57,727 bases of DNA, from positions 1 through 57,727 of the forward strand of contig JACPGE010000032.1 in the NCBI GenBank assembly GCA_016182605.1, in the 5' to 3' direction. This DNA comes from Candidatus Hydrogenedentota bacterium. GTDB lineage: Bacteria > Hydrogenedentota > Hydrogenedentia > Hydrogenedentales > JAEUWI01. Below the pieces are notes generated by a model, which was not told where the DNA came from, searched no databases, and saw only the letters and a list, made by a program, of their open reading frames with translations. The translations under genes and the position numbers were made by a program. Of the stretch, positions 1 to 9,039 are shown in pieces; the first letter of the stretch is position 1, and every line of letters starts with the position of its first letter.

Positions 1-2
1 CT

Positions 3-119
3 TCCTGCCTCGATCTCATCACACTGCTGCGAAAAGAAATCGACGAAAGCCCAGAGATGGTGGAAGCACTCGGAATTACAACCTCAAAAAGCCACATGGC
101 AGCGGCAGCAGCGGCATGA
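3..119 (+). CDS. C-terminal end of an unknown protein (partial)
   Basis: An open frame enters from the left edge and stops at TGA 117-119, giving 38 residues. The segment LLRKEIDESPEMVEALGI looks like ordinary soluble protein, followed by a short Ala-rich tail (HMAAAAAA). No family can be assigned. It overlaps the 3' end of the leftward HEPN gene by 36 bases (84-119), so either the two genes converge with overlap or one of the two tails is not real. The HEPN protein's odd Cys-rich last 15 residues come from exactly this overlap. Confidence 0.4.
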   Translation, partial: SCLDLITLLRKEIDESPEMVEALGITTSKSHMAAAAAA

Positions 120-542
120 AAATGTAGAAACTCCAGGCGCATCCTTGATGCGCAATACCGCATCGTTCTGTGTAAACGTGACTGCGGCATCATAGTCTGC
201 TTGATGCCGGGCTTCCTGAAGTCTAACGAACGCCTTCGAAAGGGTCTTCAATTCGCTGGAAGGTTCTCGGTCCGCAAGCAGATCTTTAACAATCTGTTTG
301 TGCGTCCCCATGCCACAGAATCCTTGGGCGACCTGTTTCATCGTATCGTGCGCCATAGCCCTCGCGGTTGCTGCCCTCATTGGAGCATCCAGAGGATCAG
401 GGAAAAACAACAGGGACGCATCATGAATCAGCTTGTGAAAGAGCGCGTAGTACGCGGTGGAAATTGAACGCCGAATTCCTGCCTGATTGGCCGAACTGGA
501 AAGTTCTTCAGACAGGGCGAGCAATTCGTCGTGCAACTCCAT
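84..542 (-). CDS. HEPN domain protein (UPF0332-like)
   Basis: The 152-residue product has the two hallmarks of small HEPN proteins. These are an N-terminal helix with RRSISTAYYALFH (residues 24-36) and a later Arg-containing helix with ARHQADYD (111-118), matching the R-x-x-ADY end motif of the UPF0332 group. HEPN proteins are all-alpha and often act as RNases or as partners of nucleotidyltransferases in toxin-antitoxin-like modules. An Arg-His pair is present (R112-H113) but not the spaced R-x4-6-H of active HEPN RNases, so activity is uncertain. The start lies 2 bases after the stop of the upstream 89-residue gene, so they are probably translationally coupled. The last 15 residues are Cys-rich and atypical and overlap the gene entering from the left. 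Confidence 0.75.
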   Translation of the reverse strand: MELHDELLALSEELSSSANQAGIRRSISTAYYALFHKLIHDASLLFFPDPLDAPMRAATARAMAHDTMKQVAQGFCGMGTHKQIVKDLLADREPSSELKTLSKAFVRLQEARHQADYDAAVTFTQNDAVLRIKDAPGVSTFSCRCCRCHVAF

Positions 543-544
543 GC

Positions 545-814
545 TTACTCGGCCGCCATTTCGGATTGGCTGCGAAAGCGCACATAGGGCCAGGGATCGA
601 TGTTTTTGCTCTGAAACTCGTCGAAAATCCTGCGCTCAATATCCTGAGCATTTGCGATGAAATCTGCCCGCTGAGCCTCCTCATCCGCCATGACCACGAT
701 AATGTATGCCGCTGGATCGCCCGTCGAATCTGTGCCTAACGAGACCCTCCAATCCTGAACACCCGGCAGATGGGCGGTTTCGAGTATATCTTTGATCTCC
801 GTTTCCGTGTTCAT
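545..814 (-). CDS. small acidic protein, partner of the HEPN gene
   Basis: An 89-residue protein with an alternating alpha/beta look (VQDWRVSLGTD, AYIIVVMADEE) and a helical middle. It is the first gene of a two-gene unit with the HEPN protein. An AAAGGAG ribosome binding site sits at 824-830, 9 bases before the ATG. It lacks the GS-x10-D-x-D motif of MNT nucleotidyltransferases, the usual HEPN partner, so a MNT antitoxin call is not supported. Its position suggests a cognate partner or antitoxin, which is inference. Confidence 0.6.
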   Translation of the reverse strand: MNTETEIKDILETAHLPGVQDWRVSLGTDSTGDPAAYIIVVMADEEAQRADFIANAQDIERRIFDEFQSKNIDPWPYVRFRSQSEMAAE

Positions 815-875
815 TTCGAAGCGCTCCTTTAACCCCGTCTACCAGACAACGGGCGTCCGCGACGTTCCCTGTAAA

Positions 876-904
876 ATGCTACCGCATCAGGCCAGATGAG
901 TCAA
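876..904 (-). promoter_or_regulatory. sigma-70 type promoter of the HEPN module
   Basis: Read leftward: TTGACT (899-904), a 17-base spacer, then TAGCAT (876-881). The -35 matches 5 of 6 consensus bases and the -10 4 of 6, with ideal spacing. Predicted transcription start is near 869, about 55 bases before the ATG at 814. Confidence 0.55.
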
Positions 905-955
905 CAGGCCCCTGCCAGTTTTCGCTTGCTATTACGGCGTCACCCCCCGCCAGTC

Positions 956-1636
956 TCAGCCGCCCAGCGCGGCGGTGAGCAACGGACGAATCGCCTCGGT
1001 GAGCTTGTCGTAGCCCGCCTCATTGAGGTGCAGGCCGTCTTTCATGAGCAATCCCGCATCCGGCTTGCCGTCCGCACCGAAGAGCAGGGGCTCCTGATCG
1101 AGGAAGGTGCGTGAGGGCTTCTCCGCAGCCAGTTGTTTCATGGCTTCATTGACCTGTTTCATCGCGGGATAAAGGTTCCAGCGCGCCACGCTGGGCTTGA
1201 TGCCCACGGTAATCACCCTGCACTCGGGCAGGGCCGTATCGATCTTGCCCAGAAGGGTCTTGTATTCGGCGGCAACCGTTTCCGCGGTCTTTCCCATGGC
1301 GATGTCGTTGTCTCCGGCGTAGAGCACGATCACCTTGGGCTGGTACTTCGCCACGATGCGATCGAAAAAGAGGTTCAGGTCCACGTATTCCGATCCGCCG
1401 AAACCACGGTTCAGCACGGGCAAATCCGGAAAGGCCTCTTTCACCTTCCACAATCGAATGGTGGAACTGCCCACAAAGAGCACGCCGCCAGGCGCGGGCA
1501 TGGCCTTCGCATCCTCCTTCTCAAATTCGGCAATGGCCTTTTCCCATTTGTTGGGCGGCGCTTCCACCGCGGCAAAAAGCGGCGCCCCACACAGCAACGC
1601 TACCAACGCAATCACACCAAATTTACAGGCACGCAT
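956..1636 (-). CDS. secreted SGNH/GDSL-family hydrolase
   Basis: A 226-residue protein with a signal peptide (about residues 1-23, ending LFAA). The SGNH blocks appear in order: GSSTIRLW (block I, nucleophile Ser about 58), NRGFGGS (block II Gly), GDND (block III Asn) and DGLHLN (block V Asp/His). These esterases and lipases typically deacylate sugars or lipids outside the cytoplasm. The ATG at 1636 is chosen over an earlier one because AAAGGAGA (1641-1648) lies 4 bases upstream, which would leave an extended N-terminus from 1657 without a site. It lies 34 bases downstream of the stop of the leftward 611-residue gene, probably in one transcript with it. Confidence 0.85.
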   Translation of the reverse strand: MRACKFGVIALVALLCGAPLFAAVEAPPNKWEKAIAEFEKEDAKAMPAPGGVLFVGSSTIRLWKVKEAFPDLPVLNRGFGGSEYVDLNLFFDRIVAKYQPKVIVLYAGDNDIAMGKTAETVAAEYKTLLGKIDTALPECRVITVGIKPSVARWNLYPAMKQVNEAMKQLAAEKPSRTFLDQEPLLFGADGKPDAGLLMKDGLHLNEAGYDKLTEAIRPLLTAALGG

Positions 1637-1670
1637 AACTTCTCCTTTGCAGCCCACCGCTGCCGTGCAC

Positions 1671-3506
1671 TCAGTCGAAATACCAGTACTCGCCCGAAAC
1701 GCCCTGTACCGTCTTCACACGCAGAAAGAGGGGCCGCTGCGCAGGCAAATCGGCCAAGGTCACCTGCTGCGCGCCATCCGCCGTCGCAGGCACGTCCACA
1801 TGCTGTTCCCATCGGGGCAACCGTGTGGTGAACTCCACCGCCGCAGGCAGCCCCGGCGCACCCATCCAGGACACTTGTAGCTTGCCAGATACGCTTTCCA
1901 TACGCAAGGGGCCCGGCAGCGGTGGCGCATCCACATCGGCGGGCGCGCATGCCGGAAATCGCCTGCGCAAATCCTTCACAAACGAAGCCAGCCGTTCCTT
2001 CGGTGCCAGCGCCAGATCCTGCCCGGACACCTCTGTCTGGGACTCAATATAACGCGCGTCTGCCTCCAGCCACGCCTGATCCGCGTCCGCCTTCCCCTTC
2101 CGGTAGACTGGCACACGGAAAATACCGTCCGTCACCGCCCGCCATAGCCGCGTGTAGCGCGCGTAGTCCTCCAGCGCCTCTTGCAACACCGCCGCATCCG
2201 CCTGCCTCAGCGAAGCCGCCACTGTTTCGAACTGCGCCTGCGCCCGCTCAATCAGTGCCACCGCCTCCGACTTCTCCTGCCAGATCTCCACGACCAGCGC
2301 CGCGTCCGGACTCTTCATCCGCTTCCAGTCTTCCGTGTACTCCGGATTCCATTGCGGCAGATTCTTCATGCTGAGCATGGCCGTCTCCACCTTGTCCGGA
2401 ATCGAACTGCTCTTCTCCAGCGCCCAGTGGTGCCGCACGTAAAACATCTTGCGGCCCGCTTCGAAAAAATCCCGGAATATCCCGCGCAACACCACCGCCT
2501 CCCTCGATTCCGCCGCCACGCCAAAGCGGACCGTAATCCATTGATCCTGAATCGCAGCGCCCGAAGCCGAGGGATCCTTCACCAGTGCGGACACCGCGAA
2601 GACGTTGAGTTCGTTGAGCGTTCCCAGAACCGCATCGTTTCCCCGCTCCACGCGCACCACCACACCCGTAATGCCCCGCAACGCCATGGCGCGAATCCGC
2701 CACGCGAGATAGTCCACCATGGGAAAGGGCACGGCGCTCCTGCCCCAATACTCGGCGCCGAGATCAAACTCGACGTAGGATTCGTTCTCCCCCACATCCC
2801 CGATGAGATAATCGAGCGGATAGTAGGGTTGCCAATCCTGGGGCACTTCCTTGATCATCGCCCGCACGCCCTGCACCCGCTTCAGGCCTTCCTGCATGCA
2901 CCGGTGCTGTTCCGGGCTGTGGTCAAAGGTGCGCACATCCAACCCTTTGCCGAAGGCATCGCAGACTTCTTTCACCTTTGCAATGGTGAGCGCGATCCGT
3001 TCCGCGCAGGGCGTGGCCGCGTTAAAGGCGCTCACGTCGTTGCGCACGTACCAGATCTCCGTCGGGCAACTCCCAAACTGCAAGACCACGCGATCAACAC
3101 TCGGAATCGCCTCGAAGGCCCCCTTGTACGCCGCCTGACGCGCCGCCCACATCGCCGCCCCCCCGCCCGCCGGGTCCAGGTCCTGCGCCACCTGATTCTT
3201 GCCTATGTTCAGCTCCTGCGCCCATACCGAAGTCTGCATCCCCAGTTCATCGCAGAGCGCCGCCGTCTTGCGCACCAGTTCCGCCGTGTTGGGGTCCTGC
3301 ACGATCTGATCCACCGCCTCAATGATGCCGTGGGAAAGTTGTATCTCGGTGGCACCCGATGCCGCGGCACGCCGGATGGCGTCCTCCATGCGCGGCCAGT
3401 CGGGATGGTGCAACTGCCAGGTGTAGTCGCGCAATGGCGCAGCGCCGGCCGGGGCGCACAGCCCGGCAAGCGCAACCATAAGGACAAATCGCATGCAGGT
3501 TTTCAT
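1671..3506 (-). CDS. large secreted protein, possible glycoside-hydrolase-like barrel
   Basis: A 611-residue protein with a clear signal peptide (MKTCMRFVLMVALAGLCAPAGA). Residues about 30-330 show repeated beta-alpha units (ATEIQLSHGIIEA, DELGMQTSVWAQELN, VDRVVLQFGSCPTEIWY, GVRAMIKEVPQDW), as expected for a TIM barrel with carboxylate and tryptophan-rich loops. The middle is helical (about 340-500), and the last 80 residues look like a beta-sandwich domain ending in EYWYFD. I do not recognise a named family. A polysaccharide-active enzyme related to alpha-glucuronidase-type barrels is possible but unproven. The downstream SGNH esterase would fit a carbohydrate role. Confidence 0.6.
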   Translation of the reverse strand: MKTCMRFVLMVALAGLCAPAGAAPLRDYTWQLHHPDWPRMEDAIRRAAASGATEIQLSHGIIEAVDQIVQDPNTAELVRKTAALCDELGMQTSVWAQELNIGKNQVAQDLDPAGGGAAMWAARQAAYKGAFEAIPSVDRVVLQFGSCPTEIWYVRNDVSAFNAATPCAERIALTIAKVKEVCDAFGKGLDVRTFDHSPEQHRCMQEGLKRVQGVRAMIKEVPQDWQPYYPLDYLIGDVGENESYVEFDLGAEYWGRSAVPFPMVDYLAWRIRAMALRGITGVVVRVERGNDAVLGTLNELNVFAVSALVKDPSASGAAIQDQWITVRFGVAAESREAVVLRGIFRDFFEAGRKMFYVRHHWALEKSSSIPDKVETAMLSMKNLPQWNPEYTEDWKRMKSPDAALVVEIWQEKSEAVALIERAQAQFETVAASLRQADAAVLQEALEDYARYTRLWRAVTDGIFRVPVYRKGKADADQAWLEADARYIESQTEVSGQDLALAPKERLASFVKDLRRRFPACAPADVDAPPLPGPLRMESVSGKLQVSWMGAPGLPAAVEFTTRLPRWEQHVDVPATADGAQQVTLADLPAQRPLFLRVKTVQGVSGEYWYFD

Positions 3507-3614
3507 GCCGGAACGATGCCTGAGTCCCCGTCACGAGTTCAAGCGCACGGGCGAGATTCGAATGGAAATCTCCGATCGTTGTATATAGACTCCGGAATAC
3601 ACCCCTTCGCGGGA

Positions 3615-4100
3615 ATGGAGACCACCGTGGCAAAACGCGACGTATCTGAAGGCAGGAGGGCCGTGTATTTACTGGGGCAGATCCTGATGCTCGTGGGCTT
3701 TCTGACCTTCGCCTCGGTCTTCCTAACCAGCGCAATGAACTTCGGCAACTTCGAGAATTTCGAGAACCGGACCCGCTCCACAGCGCTGCGCGCCTTTGCA
3801 GGCATGGCCATGCTCATGGCCGGCGGCGTGCTTCTGGGCGTTGGCCGCGCGGGCCTGGCCGGATCCGGCGTGGTGCTCGACCCGGAACAGGCGCGCGAGG
3901 ATTTGGAGCCGTGGTCGCGCATGACCGGTGGCATGGTGAAGGATGCAATCGAGGAATCCGGAATCGCCCTGGGGCAGCAATCCGGCGTCGACTCCGGTTT
4001 TGCAGAGAAAATGCGTCCGCTCCACGCCCTCTTCGAAGAGGGAATTCTCTCCGAAGAGGAGTACCAGCAGAAAAAAGCAGAACTGCTGAAACGCTACTGA
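3615..4100 (+). CDS. SHOCT-domain membrane protein
   Basis: A 161-residue protein with two transmembrane helices (about residues 17-37 and 52-72), a cytoplasmic linker and a C-terminal SHOCT module. The SHOCT core is LHALFEEGILSEEEYQQKKAEL near the end, broken here by the reader as LHALFEEGIL then SEEEYQQKKAEL. SHOCT segments are short oligomerisation helices at protein ends, often in membrane proteins of unknown function. The frame is open far upstream, but the sequence before 3615 is antisense to the secreted-protein gene, so the ATG at 3615 is used; its ribosome binding site is weak. It is divergent from the 611-residue gene and convergent with the next one. Confidence 0.75.
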   Translation: METTVAKRDVSEGRRAVYLLGQILMLVGFLTFASVFLTSAMNFGNFENFENRTRSTALRAFAGMAMLMAGGVLLGVGRAGLAGSGVVLDPEQAREDLEPWSRMTGGMVKDAIEESGIALGQQSGVDSGFAEKMRPLHALFEEGILSEEEYQQKKAELLKRY

Positions 4101-4134
4101 AGACCAGCACCCTGGAATTCGATTCCGGCCGGGC

Positions 4135-5628
4135 TTATGGCACTAACCAAGGTCTCGGCTCATGGTCCGGCCGCTGGCGCAACGCGGATGCCGCAGGCTG
4201 CTCCACATCTTCTTCGTAACGTTGCTTCAGCCGCCCGATGGGACCCTTGGGCGTCAATGGCTCTGTCCATTCCATCCGGTCCACGGTCACCACGCGCACG
4301 CCGCATGCTTCAATCCCCGCCCGGGCGCGCGTGGAAAGGCCACCAAGACTCCAAAGCTCCACCGGGTGTGCGCCTGGCAGGTATTTCAGATTCTCCAATG
4401 TAATCTCAACTTCCTCCGCCACACTGGCTGTCCACAACACGTGGTCGTATGCCCAGGGAATAACGACCGTGCCATCGCTTCCAACCCCGGCAATGCGCCC
4501 GCCCGGCGCGATCACTCCCGCAAGCGGCTGTTGTTCCCGGTGATAGTGAGCCAGCAACAAGGCCTCTTCACAAAGCGCCACCGCCAGATGCTCCTCTTCG
4601 ATCGGCAGCGCGCTCCGGATGGCCGCATCTCTGTTCAATGCGCCTTTCATCTGGTAGGCCGTTTTTGCAAGAAGCTGGTGACGGCCGCCCGCCAGTTGCG
4701 GATGCCCTGTGTAGGCATGCCGTTCCTCCCTGGAAATGCCCAAGCGCTTGAGCTGACGCCGTTCGGAGCGCGGCCGGATCATGCGGTCCACATCGCGCAG
4801 CGCGCTTCCCACATTGCCACGCCCCGCGCGTCCAATCTGCTTGTCCACATCCACACCGGGCATATAGTGACGTCCCACGATGTTGAGGGGCGTGTAGCCC
4901 GCCCAATAGCTCCAGGCAGCGCCTTCCAGCGCTTCGCGCACCCGGGCATTGACAGACTTGGGGTCGATCTCCATCGCCCGTGCCAGCCCCTTTACAGCAC
5001 TGTCGTATCCGATCGCGTCCTTCGCATATTCGCGAATACCCTCTTGAAAAAGCTGCCGCACATCCGAGATCGTGCCGGCGTAACGAAGAAACTCGGTGGG
5101 AACGGCCTCCAACGCATAGAACGGATTGAAGACCACCCGCTTGACCACTTCGTAAGGCGTCTTGATCACGTCTACGGCGGACCGCTTCAACCCCATACCG
5201 AAGGCCTGCCCCCGGCGCAGGGCCTCCAGTTTCTCCAGCGCAGCAAATTCGGCAAGCCGTATGCGCAAGACGCCCTCGCTCACCGCGATCAACGCGCCCT
5301 CGTCCGTCTGGATCGTATAGTGATTCCAGCGCCCATCTTGGGTCACTTCGCCGGCTATCTCGTGATGCGCCCCAGCGAGGGCAAGCCCTGGATGGATCGT
5401 GCCGATTTCCGCAGCCACGGGCACTTCGAATCCACCGCTCTCCAGTTCCTCCAACACGGTGGCCTCGCGATCCTCGGCCATCGCTACGGCTGCAATCGGC
5501 GCAACCAGAGTGAGCGCGAGCTTGACACTCCGTTGATGAACATGCCGCAAGAGGGTCTGACCTACCGCACAGTAAAGGGACGCACAGAGCTTGCCGCCAG
5601 ATTGGGGGAGTTTCTTGGGAAAATACAT
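4135..5628 (-). CDS. unknown protein with N-terminal signal/anchor
   Basis: A 497-residue protein of no family I recognise. The N-terminus has a basic stretch followed by a hydrophobic segment (LALTLVAPIAAVAMA, about residues 37-51), probably a signal sequence. Later segments mix helices rich in charged residues (RSAVDVIKTPYEVVKRVVFNP, then EGIREYAKDAIGYDSAVKG) with a C-terminal region that reads like a restriction-toxin-type domain (VGSDGTVVIPWAYDHVLW, VELWSLGGLSTRARAGIEA). The C-terminal end is low-complexity. The frame remains open to 6840, but that part is antisense to the methyltransferase. The ATG at 5628 has GGAG at 5635-5638, 6 bases upstream. Confidence 0.6.
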   Translation of the reverse strand: MYFPKKLPQSGGKLCASLYCAVGQTLLRHVHQRSVKLALTLVAPIAAVAMAEDREATVLEELESGGFEVPVAAEIGTIHPGLALAGAHHEIAGEVTQDGRWNHYTIQTDEGALIAVSEGVLRIRLAEFAALEKLEALRRGQAFGMGLKRSAVDVIKTPYEVVKRVVFNPFYALEAVPTEFLRYAGTISDVRQLFQEGIREYAKDAIGYDSAVKGLARAMEIDPKSVNARVREALEGAAWSYWAGYTPLNIVGRHYMPGVDVDKQIGRAGRGNVGSALRDVDRMIRPRSERRQLKRLGISREERHAYTGHPQLAGGRHQLLAKTAYQMKGALNRDAAIRSALPIEEEHLAVALCEEALLLAHYHREQQPLAGVIAPGGRIAGVGSDGTVVIPWAYDHVLWTASVAEEVEITLENLKYLPGAHPVELWSLGGLSTRARAGIEACGVRVVTVDRMEWTEPLTPKGPIGRLKQRYEEDVEQPAASALRQRPDHEPRPWLVP

Positions 5629-5844
5629 GACCAATCTCCAGAAGTTGGGGCTTCTGTGGTCCTGTGGAAACGGCCAAACAGGCAAAAGGACGAAAACCCG
5701 CCCTGCCGTTCGAGCCTGAACGGTATCCATCGGCAGGACGCCAGCCGCGTCAAAGGGGGGGACCACGCAGCCTTGCCAAGTATTTCTATTAAAATGATAC
5801 CATGCGGACTCGAAAAGCAGCGCAATTCCCGGGAGGCCCGCCAC

Positions 5845-6774
5845 ATGCCCGTAAGCACTTCGGTTCACGTAGCCGACACGCTCCACGAAATCATCATGCT
5901 CAATCCCGCCTCCGTGCTGGATATCGGCTGCGGCTTCGGCAAATGGGGCTATCTCTGCCGGGAATATCTCGACGTTTTCCTGGGCCGCGTGCAGCCCCAC
6001 GAGTGGACCGCCCGCATCGACGGCATCGAATTCTTCGAGCCCTACATCATGCCGCACCAGCGCTTTCTCTACAACAACATCTACATCGGCGATGTCTGTG
6101 AATTGAGCAAGTCCATTGGCGACTACGAAATGATCATCGCCGGTGACGTCATCGAGCACATCGACAAAGACATGGCCGAAGAAGTGGTCGAGCGGCTCTA
6201 CGCGCGCGCCACCCGCGCGCTCCTGGTCAATATCCCCATCGGTGAGGGCTGGATCCACCCGGAAGCCTATGGAAACCCGGCGGAACTCCACCGCAGTGTC
6301 TGGTATCCCGAAGATTTCCGTTCTTTCCAGCCGGTGGAGCGCGCCTACCAGTTTGCCAGCGGCTTGCTCTATGGCACCTTCGTGTGCCGGAAATCGCTTG
6401 CAACCGATGCCCGTGTCAAGGGCTATCTCGATGCCGTCCGCTTCTACGAGGAACTCAAGGACCCCGCTGCGGCGTGCCGCTATCTGCGCCGCGCCAACGC
6501 GCTGGATCCGGGGCATCTCGGGGTGGCCATGGCACTCACGGATTACCAATTGAAACAGGGCGCCCCCCAGGACGCGGTTGCCACGCTGGAACGCTGCGTC
6601 TCGGCAGACGCCCACTGTGCCACCGGACACCTTATGCTTGCTCAGGTCCTCCGGCTGCTCGGGGCAACCGATCGGGCACAGGGCCACCTCGCGCACGTGC
6701 TCACCATGGCCGGCGCCAGCGAAGAAGAACGGCAACAGGCCGGGAATCTGCGCGCCGAGTGGGGCACGCCATAG
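5845..6774 (+). CDS. class I SAM-dependent methyltransferase with C-terminal TPR region
   Basis: A 309-residue protein. The SAM-binding motif I is SVLDIGCGFGKWG (residues 23-35), followed by an acidic loop (IDGIEFFEPY) and a motif II/post II strand (YEMIIAGDVIEHIDKD), the pattern of small-molecule or sugar-tailoring methyltransferases. After about residue 190 the sequence changes to paired helices with TPR character (YLRRANALDPGHLGVAMAL, ATLERCVSADAHCATGHLML). The start has GGGAGG at 5831-5836, 8 bases upstream. Substrate unknown. It is divergent from the 497-residue gene across a 216-base gap. Confidence 0.8.
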   Translation: MPVSTSVHVADTLHEIIMLNPASVLDIGCGFGKWGYLCREYLDVFLGRVQPHEWTARIDGIEFFEPYIMPHQRFLYNNIYIGDVCELSKSIGDYEMIIAGDVIEHIDKDMAEEVVERLYARATRALLVNIPIGEGWIHPEAYGNPAELHRSVWYPEDFRSFQPVERAYQFASGLLYGTFVCRKSLATDARVKGYLDAVRFYEELKDPAAACRYLRRANALDPGHLGVAMALTDYQLKQGAPQDAVATLERCVSADAHCATGHLMLAQVLRLLGATDRAQGHLAHVLTMAGASEEERQQAGNLRAEWGTP

Positions 6775-7101
6775 CGGCGCTCGAGCCGTGCGCAGAACAC
6801 ACCTGTGAAGCGCACTGAACACTGTGGTGCGTTTAAGCACACCGCACTTGATCGCAACTATTCAAGCCCCCGTGCAGGGCACATCCCCGCTTCTGAACAT
6901 CCTGTTCAATACGCCGCGCCTGTGCGGAGCATGCGGACCCGCGGTTGAACAGAAAATTCCATTTCGTGCGGCGCGCGGCATAAAAACAGACCGGCAAATT
7001 CACGCCCACTTCTCTGCCACAAAAAGGCGCGATTTATGCCTGTTTATTTGCGAGGGCCACTTCCGGGGGACGCATCTGTACCGAAGGGGAGACACACGCT
7101 C
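6775..7101. other. intergenic region, nothing firm
   Basis: 327 bases between the methyltransferase and the truncated secreted protein. I see no gene, no convincing promoter pair and no strong terminator. A weak 5-bp stem (CGCAC 6811-6815 with GTGCG 6827-6831) followed by TTT might end the methyltransferase transcript. Confidence 0.4.
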
Positions 7102-7500
7102 ATGTCACGCAAGCACCTCTTCCAATCCCTTTTCGCCTCCATCCTCCTACTGTCCGCCTTGCCCGCCGCGGCAGACATCCTTCTCTTGGACAGTTACGCG
7201 GAAGTCACCATTTTCGGTTTCGCCGAATACACCTACACCGAGTGGGACCTGATTACGGATGAACCGTATGTGACGCATGGCTTCGATGACTACTACCGCC
7301 ATCTCCTCCCCAATGTGATCCCGGGCCCGCTGAATGCAGCCACCTCGGATTCTGTGACCTTGCCCTACGCCAGTTCCGAAGCGTTCGCCAGCCTTTCGGT
7401 ACTCATCTCGGAAACGGGTATCAGCACGGGCGGGAGTGCATCGGCATTGGGAACGGTTCTCAGTGGGGGAGGCGGATGGGCACAGTCGATCGCCATCGCC
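7102..7500 (+). pseudogene. truncated secreted protein (signal peptide plus N-terminal domain)
   Basis: The ATG at 7102 with AAGGGGAG at 7083-7090 opens a good signal peptide (LFQSLFASILLLSALPAAAD). About 100 residues of a beta-rich extracellular domain follow (AEVTIFGFAEYTYTEWDL, SDSVTLPYASSEAFASLSVL, and a Gly-rich stretch near 7470), resembling the start of PEP-CTERM-type exported proteins. After about 7500 the frame stays open by chance but loses protein-like composition and runs antisense through the acyltransferase to 8268. No sorting signal or domain end is found. I read it as the 5' remnant of a longer gene; the exact break point is uncertain, and 7500-7728 holds nothing I can name. 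Confidence 0.45.
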
Positions 7501-7728
7501 CATCATCGGGGTCTTACGGTACTCAGACGCATTCTCCAAACGCCCGAGAATCTCCGATTCGCGGCGTGCCAACGTATTGAGATCCGGCCTCTTCACTCGA
7601 AATACTCCTCGAATATAGGCCAAAGGTTTCTCACACCTTATGTATACCCTTGCAGGCCAATAAGATCCCGAGAATTCGAGAAAATCTCGCGATCCGGATA
7701 CGCTGGTCTTAGGTCTAGTCAGGCAAGC

Positions 7729-8748
7729 TTAAACGCGCTTGAAGAGTTCCTGCGCTGGCCGAAGCATCATCATGGTGTGCGAGAGCAGCAAGACGGCCAA
7801 TCCGATAAGAATAGCAGTGCTATCGCTCATGGCATTTGCGTCCAGCGCGAGCACGCTCCACCCAAACAAGATCCATTGTATGACGTAGATCCCCGTGACG
7901 TGCCGGCTCCAAAAATGGACAACGCGAACAGGAATCCGCTTCGTACCAAGCCGCCGCGAAATCCAGCAGCAGAACACGAGCCAGAGCAGGACGAACCCAA
8001 CCATTCCGAAGTGGACGCCGGCCCCGCTGCGGTAGTAATCGCCCGGCCCGAAGACGCGATAGGTCAGAAGTCCGGCAACCATGAGCCCCAGGCCCACTCC
8101 CGCAAGAATCCGCCTTCGGGAAACACTCCCGTCAAGCCCGATGAGCGTGTCGCTCAAATACATGCCGAGGAGCGGGTAAATGACCCATGGAAAGAATGGA
8201 AACGAAACGATATCGTGAATACCCCAAAGGGGCACAAAGAGCGGAACATCGGCGAAGCGCCCCCATAGAAATGGGGATACAAAGAGCACCACCAATATCA
8301 GAACCGGGAAAACCCAGCGGCTTGCCGCGAACGGGCACAGCGCGGCGGCCGCAAGGAACGAAAGCCCCGCCAATTGCAGAATATCGACTTCCCAGAAGAG
8401 ATGCCACGGTTCAAGCTCCGGCGGCAAGGCTTCGCCGAATGCGCCGGCCAGCGTGAGAGGCAGGGTGAAGCGAAATAGATTCAGCACGTACCCGAGAACA
8501 AAAAGCAGCACACCCCGTCTGGCGAGCGCGGCGGGGCCTCCACGCACCTTCACCATGAAGAGCCCCATAATCAACATAAATACCGGAGCGGCAGGCGCCG
8601 TACCCAATAAGAGAAATACGCCCCCTATGATGCCGCCGTCCTCGCCGGTGCCATGAGCGTGCACAATGATCGCGTGCTGCATAATCATGAAGAAAACCGC
8701 AAGGCCCCGAGCAAGATCGAGGAATGCCACCCGTCCATTCGTTGTCAA
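7729..8748 (-). CDS. heparan-alpha-glucosaminide acetyltransferase-like membrane protein (DUF1624-like)
   Basis: A 339-residue polytopic membrane protein with about ten hydrophobic segments. It begins GRVAFLDLARGLAVFFMIMQHA, the typical opening of the DUF1624/acyltransferase-3-like families that transfer acyl groups to sugars across the membrane; the N-terminal Asp-x-x-Arg-Gly and the His at the end of helix 1 are present. I place the start at TTG (8746-8748) because AAGGGAGA (8756-8763) lies 7 bases upstream, whereas an ATG at 8832 would add 28 poorly conserved residues. It stands alone in a decayed region between a truncated gene and a transposase remnant. Confidence 0.7.
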   Translation of the reverse strand: MTTNGRVAFLDLARGLAVFFMIMQHAIIVHAHGTGEDGGIIGGVFLLLGTAPAAPVFMLIMGLFMVKVRGGPAALARRGVLLFVLGYVLNLFRFTLPLTLAGAFGEALPPELEPWHLFWEVDILQLAGLSFLAAAALCPFAASRWVFPVLILVVLFVSPFLWGRFADVPLFVPLWGIHDIVSFPFFPWVIYPLLGMYLSDTLIGLDGSVSRRRILAGVGLGLMVAGLLTYRVFGPGDYYRSGAGVHFGMVGFVLLWLVFCCWISRRLGTKRIPVRVVHFWSRHVTGIYVIQWILFGWSVLALDANAMSDSTAILIGLAVLLLSHTMMMLRPAQELFKRV

Positions 8749-9039
8749 GATTTTGTCTCCCTTGATACTTGCGTCACGACCGCGCACGGGGTGCGCCGAG
8801 GACTGACATACTGCGCCCGTCGTGGTGACCAACTTTCTAAATATGGCAATACTACACGATTCGCCTAATGATTATTCTGTTGCACGTAGTCTAATCCGAG
8901 GTTCCGGCGGAAATTGAATGCTAACCTACTCTGGCGCAACCGCTTAGGCAAATTTAAAATGCATGCTTACTGGGTACGTATGTCTACGGTTTGAGTCCGA
9001 GCAATCCGAAGACGTGTGCCTGGAAGGGCGTCGCTTCGG
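8749..9039. other. intergenic region upstream of the acyltransferase
   Basis: About 290 bases, AT-richer than the surroundings (8840-8980). It must contain the acyltransferase promoter on the - strand, but I see no pair close to consensus. No gene found. Confidence 0.4.

Noticed and set aside
5629..6840. Upstream extension of the leftward frame that ends at 4135 (901 residues in total)
   Set aside because: This part is antisense to the methyltransferase, has unusual composition and no domain; the ATG at 5628 with GGAG explains the real gene.
7147..7623. Leftward 158-residue frame opposite the truncated secreted protein
   Set aside because: Its first 40 residues look protein-like, but there is no start signal and the rest is antisense to a clear signal-peptide gene.
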